A stretch of 64,000 nucleotides of DNA from Pseudomonas fluorescens (GTDB taxonomy: Bacteria; Pseudomonadota; Gammaproteobacteria; Pseudomonadales; Pseudomonadaceae), in assembly GCF_001623525.1 (NCBI RefSeq), contig NZ_CP015225.1, positions 5,220,501 through 5,284,500 on the forward strand, read 5' to 3'. This document shows positions 29,684 to 38,072 of this stretch, piece after piece. The notes beneath the pieces are model-generated. The model did not search any database. It was not told where the DNA came from and worked only from the letters and a program-made list of their open reading frames with translations. A program made the position numbers and the translations under genes. The first letter of the stretch is position 1. Every line of letters begins with the position of its first letter.

Positions 29684-30567
29684 AGCGCTTCAGTTTTTCA
29701 AGCCTGATGCTGGTGCTGGGTTTGCTGTTCATCTACGCGCCCATGCTGATCCTGGTGATCTACTCGTTCAACGCCTCGAAACTGGTGACGGTGTGGGGCG
29801 GTTGGTCGATCAAGTGGTACGTCGGCCTGTTGGACAACAGCCAGTTGATGGGCTCGGTGGTGCGCTCGCTGGAGATCGCCTGTTACACGGCGATTGCCGC
29901 GGTGGCCCTGGGGACGCTGGCAGCCTTCGTGTTGACCCGCATCACCCACTTCAAGGGCCGCACGCTGTTCGGCGGCCTGGTCACCGCGCCGCTGGTGATG
30001 CCGGAAGTCATCACCGGCCTGTCGCTGTTGCTGCTGTTCGTGGCCATGGCCCAGATGATCGGCTGGCCTCAGGAGCGTGGCATCGTCACGATCTGGATTG
30101 CCCACACCACGTTCTGCGCGGCGTATGTGGCGGTGGTGGTCTCGGCGCGCTTGCGTGAGCTGGACCTGTCCATCGAAGAAGCGGCCATGGACCTCGGTGC
30201 GCGGCCGTGGAAGGTGTTCTTTTTGATCACCATCCCGATGATCGCACCGTCACTGGCAGCGGGGGGCATGATGTCGTTCGCGCTGTCCCTGGACGACCTG
30301 GTGCTGGCGAGCTTCGTCTCCGGTCCGGGTTCGACGACCTTGCCGATGGAAGTGTTCTCGGCGGTGCGCCTGGGTGTGAAACCGGAAATCAACGCCGTGG
30401 CGAGCCTGATCCTGCTGGCGGTGTCGCTGGTGACTTTCCTGGTTTGGTTCTTCAGCCGCCGCGCCGAAGAAAGCCGTAAGCGGGCGATCCAGCAAGCCAT
30501 CGAAGAAAGCGCCGCTGACTCCTGGAAACAACCGGAAGTGCGTCGGGCCGAGACCGCTCCGGTCTAA
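29680..30567 (+). CDS. spuH: Polyamine ABC transporter permease (PotC-type)
   Basis: A 295-aa permease with six hydrophobic segments and the EAA loop IEEAAMDLGARPWKVFFLITIPMIAPSLAAGG. It has a long charged C-terminal tail (FSRRAEESRKRAIQQAIEESAADSWKQPE). Last gene of the spu run; the repeats at 30584-30783 follow. Confidence 0.94.
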   Translation: MKRFSFSSLMLVLGLLFIYAPMLILVIYSFNASKLVTVWGGWSIKWYVGLLDNSQLMGSVVRSLEIACYTAIAAVALGTLAAFVLTRITHFKGRTLFGGLVTAPLVMPEVITGLSLLLLFVAMAQMIGWPQERGIVTIWIAHTTFCAAYVAVVVSARLRELDLSIEEAAMDLGARPWKVFFLITIPMIAPSLAAGGMMSFALSLDDLVLASFVSGPGSTTLPMEVFSAVRLGVKPEINAVASLILLAVSLVTFLVWFFSRRAEESRKRAIQQAIEESAADSWKQPEVRRAETAPV

Positions 30568-30583
30568 TCGGACGCTGAGGAAC

Positions 30584-30783
30584 TGTGGGAGCGGGCTTGC
30601 TCGCGAAAGCGGTGTGACAGTCGACGAAGATGTCGATCGTTCCCACGCTCTGCGTGGGAATGCATCCGGTGACGCTCTGCGTCACCTTGCAGAAGCGGAA
30701 CGCGGAGCGTCCCTGGCGGCATTCCCACGCGGAGCGTGAGGAACGATCGATACCTGTGGGAGCAAGCTTGCTCGCGATAGCGG
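30584..30783. repeat. ~110-bp palindromic repeat (copy 3, 30634-30750) between two REP elements
   Basis: GATCGTTCCCACGC ... GAGGAACGATC is flanked by TGTGGGAGCGGGCTTGCTCG on the left and TGTGGGAGCAAGCTTGCTCG on the right. The whole gap between spuH and the convergent CMD gene is repeat DNA. Confidence 0.85.
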
Positions 30784-30802
30784 CCGGCAGGTTATTGGCC
30801 GT

Positions 30803-31144
30803 TCACTTCTTCAACGCGTCATGGGCCTCCAGCGCGCGCAGGGAGTAGATATAGGCCGCGCCCGCGTTCAGGGACACCGCGGTGGCCAGGGTGGCGGCGA
30901 TTTCTTCGCGGGTGGCGCCGGCCTTGATGGCGGCGTCGGTGTGTACGCCGATGCAACCGTCACAGCGCGTGGTGATGGCGACGGCGATGGAGATCAGCTC
31001 ACGGGTCTTGGCATCGAGCACGTCGTTTTCAGCCGCGGCTTCGTCCAGGGCCATGTAGGCCTTGACCATCTTCGGATTGCTTTTGCCCAGGGCGCCAAAG
31101 GCGCTCTTGATGGTAGGCAGCAGCTCGGACCAGTTATTGAACAT
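30803..31144 (-). CDS. Carboxymuconolactone decarboxylase family (AhpD-like) protein
   Basis: A 113-aa all-helical protein with the AhpD-type redox motif CDGCIGVHTDAAIKAGATREEI (CxxC plus downstream His) and a C-terminal AAYIYSLRALEAHDAL. Such proteins act as peroxidase partners or small reductases; a true decarboxylase role is unlikely given the CxxC. Single gene, convergent with spuH. Confidence 0.9.
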   Translation of the reverse strand: MFNNWSELLPTIKSAFGALGKSNPKMVKAYMALDEAAAENDVLDAKTRELISIAVAITTRCDGCIGVHTDAAIKAGATREEIAATLATAVSLNAGAAYIYSLRALEAHDALKK

Positions 31145-31246
31145 TGCATTGACTCCTGTGAGAGAGGGCGGGGTGTTGAACCCCTGTAGTCTTGACCATC
31201 AATGACGATTGAGCTTGTTGGTAATGAAAAATTACACCCGCCAGAA

Positions 31247-33655
31247 TCAGTGCGAGCTCCTCGCCGGTAATAGTTTCAGGGTCGCGCGGGTATTGGCCAC
31301 CACTTCTTCCTCGGCCAGGTGCGCCTGGTGATAGACCCCTTCGATGTACGCCTCGGCCTGATCCTCGTAATGCTTGTCGAAGGGCACGCCGCTCTGGCCG
31401 ACCGGATTGATGGTGACGCTATGGGCCGGATCGGCGAAGTCGATGATCCGCCGGGTAGAAGGACCATAGGTCACCGGCCAAGGGGCCGGACCGATTTTGG
31501 CCGATTGGTTGTTGGGCACTTCATGGGTGCCGGGGGCCGCAAACGGACCGACATTGAAGATCCGGTCCAGCGGCTTTTGCAGACCCAGCGGATGACCATG
31601 GGTCAGGGTATGAGCCTTGCCCCAATGCCATTGCGTGGCATCGTCACCCAGGGTGGTCCGCAGGTGCGCCAGGCTTTTCTTCCAGGCAATGTTCACCGTG
31701 TCGGCACGGGTTTCCACGCCCAGCGTCGTGCGGTCATCCCACCACGGTGAATCCTTTGAAGCCGCCAGGCGTGGCAGGGCTGCGTCGATCACCCGGGTCG
31801 ACAGGGCGGTTTCGAAGAAGCCGTCACCCAGTTCATCGTGCAGGGCGGCGTCGGCCAGGTTGAACAGGAACTGGTTGAACAGCGTGGCGCTGATGGAATC
31901 CAGCGGGTAATCGCCTTGCCATTGGGCCAGTTGCTCCACCCATTTGCGCTCCTGCGGATCGCTGACCACCTCACGCAACACCGGCAGCAAAGGCGCGAGC
32001 AGGCGCGGGCCGTAGGCGGTGGTGGTGCCCAGTTGCAGTTTCTGGGTGGTTTCGATGTCCCATTTCGCCTGCTTGTCGCTGAGCTGGTGGTTGAGTTGCT
32101 GGCCACGGTCGGCGAGGTTGTAATAACCGGGGATCTCGATGCCGCTGGCCGGCACTGGCTGGAAATTGGCCGAGACGATGTAGCCCCGCGCCGGGTTCTC
32201 CTCCTGCGGGTTGTTGCTGAACGGATAGAAGCCTTCCTTTTCCGCCTCCGGGCTGCTGCCATCGAGAATGAAGCCGGGCTTCACGCCGACTGGCCGCTTG
32301 GGCAGTTGCGCGGCGGCCCACCAGCCGATGTCCCCCTTGGCGTTGGCCCACACCACGTTCAGCCCCGGCGCGTGGATCTTGGCCGAAGCGCCGCGAGCCT
32401 TGGTGAGGGTGTCGGCGCGGTTGAGCTGGTAAAAGGCCTCGAGGATCGGGTTGCGGCTTTCCAGGAATCCCCACCACATCGCGACCGGGGTCTTGCCGGC
32501 GTTCGCGCCGAGGGCATCGTTGACGATCGGGCCATGGGGCGACTGGCGCAGCACCAGCGTCACCGGCGCCTGGCCCTTGACCGCGATCTGCTGCTCGCTG
32601 CGGGTCATGTCCACCCATTTGTCGCGATACCAGACCTGTTCGGGATTGTCCGGGTTGACCTTCTCGGCGATCAGGTCCAGGTCGTCGTTCTGGAACATGG
32701 TGATGCTCCAGCCAAAATCCCGGTTCATACCCAGCGTCGCGAAGGGCAGCAGCGCCTGGTATTGCCCGTAGAGTTCGAACCCCGGGGCCGACAAGTGCGC
32801 CTCGTACCATACCGAAGGCGTGGAAAAACGGATGTGCGGGTCACCCGCCAGCAACGGCTTGCCGCTGTGGGTGCGGCTGCCGGAGACCGCCCAGGCATTG
32901 CTGCCCTCGAACTGCGGCAGACCGTTATCAGCCAGGGCCTGCTCGCTCAGGCGGGCCAGGGCGTCGAGGTCTTTCCAGTCGGCGGCAGCCAGCGGCAGGC
33001 TGCCCTTGCGACCTTCGGCCAGCACGCCCTGAGGCTGCCAGTCGAGGTCGAAAATGTTCAGGTAGTTGGCACCCAGCACATCGCGCACGTAGGTCAGCAG
33101 GGGTTCGGTGCGAAAGGCGGCGGCGAAGCTGTAGGCCATGTAGCCGGTAATGCTCACGGTGTCTTCGGCGGTGAAGGGGCGCTTGGGAATGCCCAACACG
33201 TCGAATTCCATGGGACGGGTGTGGCTGTCCTGATAGGCGTTGATCCCATCCAGATAGGCTTGCATGGCGAGCCAGGCCGGGGATTGTTGGTCCTGCTCGG
33301 TCACGTAGGCCGCGGCACGCTCGCGAATGCGCAGGCTGCGCATCAGCTTGTCGGTGTCGAGCAGTTTCGGCCCCAGCACCTCGGCCAGCTCACCACGGGC
33401 GAGGCGGCGCATGATCTCCATCTGAAACAGCCGATCCTGGGCATGGACATAACCGAGGGCGCGGTACAGGTCGGTTTCATTCTCGGCGCGGATATGCGGC
33501 ACACCGCGTTCGTCGTAGCGCACCGTCACCGAGCCATGCAGCCCTTGCAACTGCACCGTGCCTTGGCGGGTGGGCTGCTTGCTGTAGAGGTAGCCACCCG
33601 CGACGATGATCGCGGTGACGATCAATGACAGGAAGGCGATGAGGGTGCGTTTCAT
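31247..33655 (-). CDS. Penicillin acylase family protein (Ntn hydrolase; possible acyl-homoserine lactone acylase)
   Basis: An 802-aa periplasmic precursor: an N-terminal hydrophobic signal (LIAFLSLIVTAIIVAGGYLYS), alpha chain, then a maturation junction with the nucleophile serine in EGSNAWAVSGSRTHSG (S252) opening the beta chain, and oxyanion/Asn residues further on. The position next to spuH matches PA0305 (HacB, an AHL acylase) in P. aeruginosa, so quorum-signal deacylation is possible, but the substrate cannot be read from sequence. Confidence 0.88.
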   Translation of the reverse strand: MKRTLIAFLSLIVTAIIVAGGYLYSKQPTRQGTVQLQGLHGSVTVRYDERGVPHIRAENETDLYRALGYVHAQDRLFQMEIMRRLARGELAEVLGPKLLDTDKLMRSLRIRERAAAYVTEQDQQSPAWLAMQAYLDGINAYQDSHTRPMEFDVLGIPKRPFTAEDTVSITGYMAYSFAAAFRTEPLLTYVRDVLGANYLNIFDLDWQPQGVLAEGRKGSLPLAAADWKDLDALARLSEQALADNGLPQFEGSNAWAVSGSRTHSGKPLLAGDPHIRFSTPSVWYEAHLSAPGFELYGQYQALLPFATLGMNRDFGWSITMFQNDDLDLIAEKVNPDNPEQVWYRDKWVDMTRSEQQIAVKGQAPVTLVLRQSPHGPIVNDALGANAGKTPVAMWWGFLESRNPILEAFYQLNRADTLTKARGASAKIHAPGLNVVWANAKGDIGWWAAAQLPKRPVGVKPGFILDGSSPEAEKEGFYPFSNNPQEENPARGYIVSANFQPVPASGIEIPGYYNLADRGQQLNHQLSDKQAKWDIETTQKLQLGTTTAYGPRLLAPLLPVLREVVSDPQERKWVEQLAQWQGDYPLDSISATLFNQFLFNLADAALHDELGDGFFETALSTRVIDAALPRLAASKDSPWWDDRTTLGVETRADTVNIAWKKSLAHLRTTLGDDATQWHWGKAHTLTHGHPLGLQKPLDRIFNVGPFAAPGTHEVPNNQSAKIGPAPWPVTYGPSTRRIIDFADPAHSVTINPVGQSGVPFDKHYEDQAEAYIEGVYHQAHLAEEEVVANTRATLKLLPARSSH

Positions 33656-33923
33656 GGTGATTCCTTATTCTGGGTGACAGCGGTCCCTTGGTGTCGCTGT
33701 TGATTCCCTGTGTAGCATAGGGCTGCTTCCCGGCGCATCGTCCGTCGGAGGGATTTTCTCCAAGTCGCCTCGCGGGCCAGAGTATAGGCGGTGGAAGGTT
33801 TCAGGCAGCGGCTGGGCTTTGGAGGCCGGCGCCGCGAATCGGAAGGCTATCGTTGATCGGCATGGCAATCACGTCGGTCGTCGTCGAAGCGCAAAGGGAT
33901 GTGAGTCGGCGTGTGTCGCGAGG

Positions 33924-33952
33924 GCCGGCCACAGGAGGCTCCTGCGGCCGGC
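33924..33952. terminator. Strong hairpin after the hopM1-family gene
   Basis: GCCGGCCACAGGAG pairs with CTCCTGCGGCCGGC, giving a stem of about 14 bp with one mismatch. No T run follows on the minus strand, so termination is only probable. It lies in the 357-nt gap 33656-34012, in which I see no convincing gene. Confidence 0.45.
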
Positions 33953-34012
33953 GTAGAAGGACGGTTTCAACCGATGAGCGTCAAGCCAGCGAAGGATGGC
34001 CCGGCGAATTCA

Positions 34013-36136
34013 TCAGCTTGGCCGGGTAGTGGGTGCAGGTTCGTTGGACGGCCCGCCCTGGGGCCGCGCTTCGCCTCGCTCTGCCAGTTGAATGTCATCG
34101 CCAGAGGCTTTTTTGGGCCGCGGTGCCAGGCTTTGGGCCCATTCGGTACCCAGGTTAAGCCCCGCGATAGCGGTTTGCGGAACGACCTGGGTAAGGCCGC
34201 GGGTCACGTGGTAGGTATTTTCCAGGTCGCGCCGCCAGCCTTCCGGCTGGGTGTGGGGCAGGCCGTCTCGGTTTGGATTTGTCACGTTCTGCAGCGGTAC
34301 GTTTGCTCGCTTGGTCAGGTCGTCTTTGCCGCTCAGCGCCTTGTTTTCGAGCGGTGCCGCCACACTGTTGGCGAAGAACGGAAGCAGGGTCAGGCCGGAG
34401 GAGAAGAAGGTTGTGACAATCTGCTCCATTTTTTCCCGCACTTCCGGGTTTTCACCCACCGCGGCTGCGTCGCCCACGGCTGTACGCATGGCGACCCCTT
34501 CGCCTACGCCAACGATCCGGTTGGCGAGGTCGCTGACGTTGGCCATGCTGATCGGGTTGAGCTTTCCTGTCGCTTCGGAAAGCGCCTTGGGTAACAGTTC
34601 GCCCCAGTTGCGGTTTTCCTTGGTCACCCGGTAGGTGGGAATCTCCTCATCACCGTGGGTTTGCGCATATTTCGCCACTGCCTGGCCCCCCGCCATGAAG
34701 GTGCCGCCTACTGCTGAGGCCGTCGTGCGGGCGATGATGCCGCCGGCATTTACCGAGGTGAATTGATCAATGGTATCGCGCACGGCATGGGCGGCACCGA
34801 AGGCGAGGTAGCCGGTGAAGTCACCACTCATGGTGCCAAAGTTGTTCGCGTTCTGTTTTAGCTTGAAGTCGTTGCGCTTTTGCTCCTGTGTGAGGTCGAG
34901 GGCATCGCGTCCAGCGTTCTCGACCCGACGTCCGTCCTGGGTGACGACTTGCAGGGCCTTGGGATAGACCGACATCGGATCGACTTTTTCCAGGCCGGCG
35001 CCGATGGTCTTGTCGACGACGACCTGGACGAATGGGCGGATGCCGTCGCTGATTACCTTGTGGGCGGCGCCTAGGACAGTCGAGGTCGCCGCGACGTGTT
35101 TGCCGTAGGAGGCGTCCGCCATTTTTTCATCAATCGACGCTGTGATCGCGCCAAAGTGGCCCGCAGACGCCACGCCCTGCGGGATCCCCGCCCCGGCGAA
35201 CACCGCCAGGCCGGTTACAAAGCCGCTCTTGGTCTTGAGGTCGGCGACATAGTCCTGGCGTGCGACGTTCTTCAGTGCGGTGTCCAGCACCTCGTTTTTC
35301 TTCGTCGCCGTCGCCAGTTCGCTTGGCGTGTTCGGCTTGTCGTCATCGGTCTTGAGCAACTCGCCAAGCTCCCCCTGGACCTCGAGCAACTGATCCAGTT
35401 GATCTTTCGCCAGGTCGCGTTCGGGTTGGGAAAGGCTCTCGTTGGTCGCTGCACTCTGCGCGTGCTCGATTCGGCTTTCCATGAAGGTATTCAAGCGCGT
35501 GGGCATGTCTTGCGTCATGGCTTGCATGACACCCTTGGCATAACCGCGGAAGGCTTCATGGCTATTTTTCAGCAGTTGGCGATCGTTCCCTTCCGGGGTT
35601 TTATCAATGACTTCCTGGCACAACGAATGATAGGCGCCAAGGGTATTACCCATGCGCTCGCAATGTTTGTCCCAGACTGCCTTGAAACCGCCGTCTTCTT
35701 TCCGGTCGTCCTCATTCTTGGCCAGGTACTCGTTGAAGTCCTTGACGAATGCCTCGGTTTCTTCGTGGCCCGACAGCATTGGGTGTGGCGTGCCGCCGAG
35801 TGCGGCGAGATGCTTCTGTACATCTTGATAACTTGTGCCTGGCGCGTAGCCCAATACCTTGCCTTCCAGGCTCATGTGCTCACGTGCATAGCCAATGGGG
35901 TCGCTCTCAGGGTTTTTCTTGCCGAGGCTGGTGACCAGTCCTGTCAGGCGCTGTTGCCTGGTTCGGAGTGTTTGCTGGGTCTTGTCGGTCGCCTGTCCTT
36001 CGAAGTGATAAGGCACCAGGGGATTGGTGGAGGGACGAACCTGCCCGGACAGGCTGGTTCCCACTGGCGTGATCCGATCGTCCTGCTGGTGCAACGCCGC
36101 CGAGCTGGTGCTTCGTCCTACTGATAAATCTGGCAT
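34013..36136 (-). CDS. HopM1-family type III effector (RopM-like)
   Basis: A 707-aa protein, close to the 712 aa of HopM1 of P. syringae DC3000. I recognise shared blocks from memory: NPNRDGLPHT...ENTYHVTRGLTQVVPQ against HopM1 NPNRESLPHT...ENAYHMGRGALQLPTQ, and AFGAAHAVRD...ARTTASAVGG against AFGGSQAVRQ...ARALASGFGG. The first ~50 residues are Ser/Thr/Gln-rich with few acidic residues, a usual type III signal. HopM1 suppresses plant immunity and vesicle traffic by destabilising MIN7. It is encoded after its chaperone gene, under a shared candidate hrp box. AvrE and HrpW, which accompany HopM1 in the P. syringae conserved effector locus, are absent from this window. Confidence 0.85.
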   Translation of the reverse strand: MPDLSVGRSTSSAALHQQDDRITPVGTSLSGQVRPSTNPLVPYHFEGQATDKTQQTLRTRQQRLTGLVTSLGKKNPESDPIGYAREHMSLEGKVLGYAPGTSYQDVQKHLAALGGTPHPMLSGHEETEAFVKDFNEYLAKNEDDRKEDGGFKAVWDKHCERMGNTLGAYHSLCQEVIDKTPEGNDRQLLKNSHEAFRGYAKGVMQAMTQDMPTRLNTFMESRIEHAQSAATNESLSQPERDLAKDQLDQLLEVQGELGELLKTDDDKPNTPSELATATKKNEVLDTALKNVARQDYVADLKTKSGFVTGLAVFAGAGIPQGVASAGHFGAITASIDEKMADASYGKHVAATSTVLGAAHKVISDGIRPFVQVVVDKTIGAGLEKVDPMSVYPKALQVVTQDGRRVENAGRDALDLTQEQKRNDFKLKQNANNFGTMSGDFTGYLAFGAAHAVRDTIDQFTSVNAGGIIARTTASAVGGTFMAGGQAVAKYAQTHGDEEIPTYRVTKENRNWGELLPKALSEATGKLNPISMANVSDLANRIVGVGEGVAMRTAVGDAAAVGENPEVREKMEQIVTTFFSSGLTLLPFFANSVAAPLENKALSGKDDLTKRANVPLQNVTNPNRDGLPHTQPEGWRRDLENTYHVTRGLTQVVPQTAIAGLNLGTEWAQSLAPRPKKASGDDIQLAERGEARPQGGPSNEPAPTTRPS

Positions 36137-36147
36137 GTCGTGTTCTC

Positions 36148-36636
36148 CTAGATTGACAGGGCGCTGTTGAGCCCGGTGCTACGGGGGGTGGGTTTGTGCT
36201 GGGTGGTCTTGGCGGTGTCGTTTGGGCTGGCACCGTCGAAGAAGTAGCCATCGCGCCAAATCAGCGCCATGTCGGCAGCACCGCCCATCAGCCCGAGCAG
36301 ACGCTCGGCCGTGAGGGTTTCCAGGGGGACGTGGCCGATCAGGATCACCTGTTCGCTGTCGCGGTTGTAAGACAGGGAAGGGCAGAACGCGCCGCTCAGC
36401 AGGTACAGGTTGGTTTCCAGCAACCGTTGCAGGACCGCTTCCCGATTCGCCACCGGCAATGGTCCGAAGCTGCAGTAGATAAAGACGTCTCCCTCACCCA
36501 CGCCTGGGGTGTGCTTCAGGGAAAAGTCCACATCCTTGACCGACAGGTTCGCCTGCTCGTAGAACGCTGCCGGGGTAGGAATCATTGTGAGTTCGCAGAG
36601 CTGATCGATCAGCTTGCAATAGATGGGTGACGCCAT
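36148..36636 (-). CDS. CesT-family type III chaperone for the HopM1-like effector (ShcM-like)
   Basis: A 162-aa acidic small protein (MASPIYCKLIDQLCELTMIPTPAAFYEQANLSVKDVDFSL...) with the LLETNLYLLSGAFCPSLSYNRDSEQVILIGHVPLETLTAERLLGLM block typical of class I effector chaperones. It ends 11 bp before the effector start, the usual chaperone-effector order. The ATG at 36636 is used; the longer frame would run over the candidate hrp box. Confidence 0.85.
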   Translation of the reverse strand: MASPIYCKLIDQLCELTMIPTPAAFYEQANLSVKDVDFSLKHTPGVGEGDVFIYCSFGPLPVANREAVLQRLLETNLYLLSGAFCPSLSYNRDSEQVILIGHVPLETLTAERLLGLMGGAADMALIWRDGYFFDGASPNDTAKTTQHKPTPRSTGLNSALSI

Positions 36637-36687
36637 GAGTGACCTCGCATTGTCATCCAGGCGCCGACGAGCGCCTGCTGCCCATGG

Positions 36688-36715
36688 TGAGTGACAGCTG
36701 CGGCATTTCGGTTCC
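36688..36715 (-). promoter_or_regulatory. Candidate hrp box for the chaperone-effector operon
   Basis: Read leftward: GGAACC, 15 nt, TCACTCA. It deviates at one position from the consensus GGAACC-N15/16-CCACNNA. The chaperone start is 51 bp downstream. Confidence 0.7.
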
Positions 36716-36761
36716 AACCGAGCCCCTGCCGCCCGATGACAGCGTGCCGGACGAGCCGCGT

Positions 36762-36790
36762 GGAACCGCTGCCTTGCGATCTGCCACCCA
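36762..36790 (+). promoter_or_regulatory. hrp box for the lytic transglycosylase gene
   Basis: GGAACC, 16 nt, CCACCCA: exact match to the HrpL promoter consensus, 31 bp before the start at 36822. It is divergent from the previous box, 46 bp apart. Confidence 0.9.
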
Positions 36791-36821
36791 ATGGCGCCAC
36801 CTCACTCAAGGTTGACCGCCC

Positions 36822-37946
36822 ATGCCTCGATCAATTGCACCTTTGCCGGCCCTTCGCTTCGTCCCCAAAGGGTTGTCCATGCTGGTCATGGGGACCTTGC
36901 TGTATGGCTGCCAGCACCTCGAACCGCAGTTGACCATCGGTGATCCGTTCGCCAACGAGCCTTACCGCTCGCAACTGCGCTGGCTTGAGCCGGCGCCTAC
37001 GGACACGATCATCCAGATCGGCGAGTCATCCCCGCAAAGCGGCGGCAGCCTGTGGACGCGCATGCGCCAGGGGTTTTCCTTGCAGGCCAAGACCCAGGGT
37101 GTGGCGCGTATCGATGAGCAACGCCGCTGGCTGATGGATCGCCCGGCTTTTCTCACCCAGACCGGGCGTGCCGGCAGCCGTTACTTGCATTTCATCGTGG
37201 GTGAACTGAACAAGCGCAACATGCCGCTGGAACTGGCGCTGTTGCCAGCCATCGAGAGCGGGTTCAATCCGAACGCCCAATCGCCGGCCCAGGCCCTGGG
37301 CCTCTGGCAATTCATTCCCGCCACGGGGCGCCGCTATCAATTGCAGCAGCGGGGCGACTATGACGAGCGCCGGGACATTCCGTCATCGACGCGGGCCGCC
37401 CTGGATTATTTGTCCTACCTGCACGATTACTTCGACGGCGACTGGCTGCTGGCGCTGGCCGCCTACAACGCCGGGGAAGGGCGCGTACGCGACGCCATCA
37501 CGCGCAATCGCGCCCGCGGCCTGGCGACCAACTATTGGAACCTGTCGTTGCCCGGCGAGACCCAGAACTATGTGCCGCGGCTGCTGGCGCTGTCGCAACT
37601 GGTGAATGCGCCCGCCGACTATGGCGTGAGCCTGGCGCCCATCGCCGACCAGCCGTATTTCCAGATGGTCGCCTTGGCGCAGCCGGTGGATCTGGCGCAC
37701 CTGGCGCAGTTGTCCGGTGTTCATGAACGAGAATTGCGCATGCTCAACCCTGCCGCGCGCGGCCGGGCCAGGGGGCGCCTGCTGATGCCCCTAGATGCAT
37801 CGCGCAGGTTGCTGGCCCAACCGGACATGATCGCCAAGGCCGCGCTGCCCCGCGTGGCCGGTAGCGAAGAACAAGTGGTTGCCTCACCCGATACCGGCAC
37901 GGCCGAGCCGCAGGTGGCGGAGGTGGTAGTGCCGCCAGGGGTGTGA
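36822..37946 (+). CDS. hrpH: Type III-associated lytic transglycosylase (HrpH/MltD-like lipoprotein)
   Basis: A 374-aa protein: an apparent lipobox LLYGC (C30), an SLT domain with catalytic glutamate in LLPAIESGFNPNAQSPAQALGLWQFIPATG (E145) and AAYNAGEGRV, then a MltD-like C-terminal part with a LysM-resembling segment (VDLAHLAQLSGVHERELRMLNPAARG). It cleaves peptidoglycan, presumably to let the secretion apparatus through. The hrp box and location opposite a HopM1 homologue parallel hrpH in the P. syringae conserved effector locus. Confidence 0.88.
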   Translation: MPRSIAPLPALRFVPKGLSMLVMGTLLYGCQHLEPQLTIGDPFANEPYRSQLRWLEPAPTDTIIQIGESSPQSGGSLWTRMRQGFSLQAKTQGVARIDEQRRWLMDRPAFLTQTGRAGSRYLHFIVGELNKRNMPLELALLPAIESGFNPNAQSPAQALGLWQFIPATGRRYQLQQRGDYDERRDIPSSTRAALDYLSYLHDYFDGDWLLALAAYNAGEGRVRDAITRNRARGLATNYWNLSLPGETQNYVPRLLALSQLVNAPADYGVSLAPIADQPYFQMVALAQPVDLAHLAQLSGVHERELRMLNPAARGRARGRLLMPLDASRRLLAQPDMIAKAALPRVAGSEEQVVASPDTGTAEPQVAEVVVPPGV

Positions 37947-37958
37947 GCCGATTGCTTC

Positions 37959-38017
37959 CAGAAGCGGAACGCAGAGCGTCCCTGGCGGCATTCCCACGCG
38001 GAGCGTGGGGAACGATC
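37959..38017. repeat. Half copy of the ~110-bp palindromic repeat (copy 4)
   Basis: AGAAGCGGAACGCAGAGCGTCCCTGG... ending GCGTGGGGAACGATC matches only the right half of the element at 30634-30750. It lies between the transglycosylase and beta-lactamase-fold genes. Confidence 0.8.
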
Positions 38018-38072
38018 TTCCGCAGCCTGATCTTTCGCTTAAGTGAATAGCATCGAGCCGGTCATCCAGGGT

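Noticed and set aside
33665..33868. 67-aa open frame on the minus strand before the acylase gene
   Set aside because: No ribosome site, no recognisable domain and random-looking composition. It is probably non-coding leader sequence.
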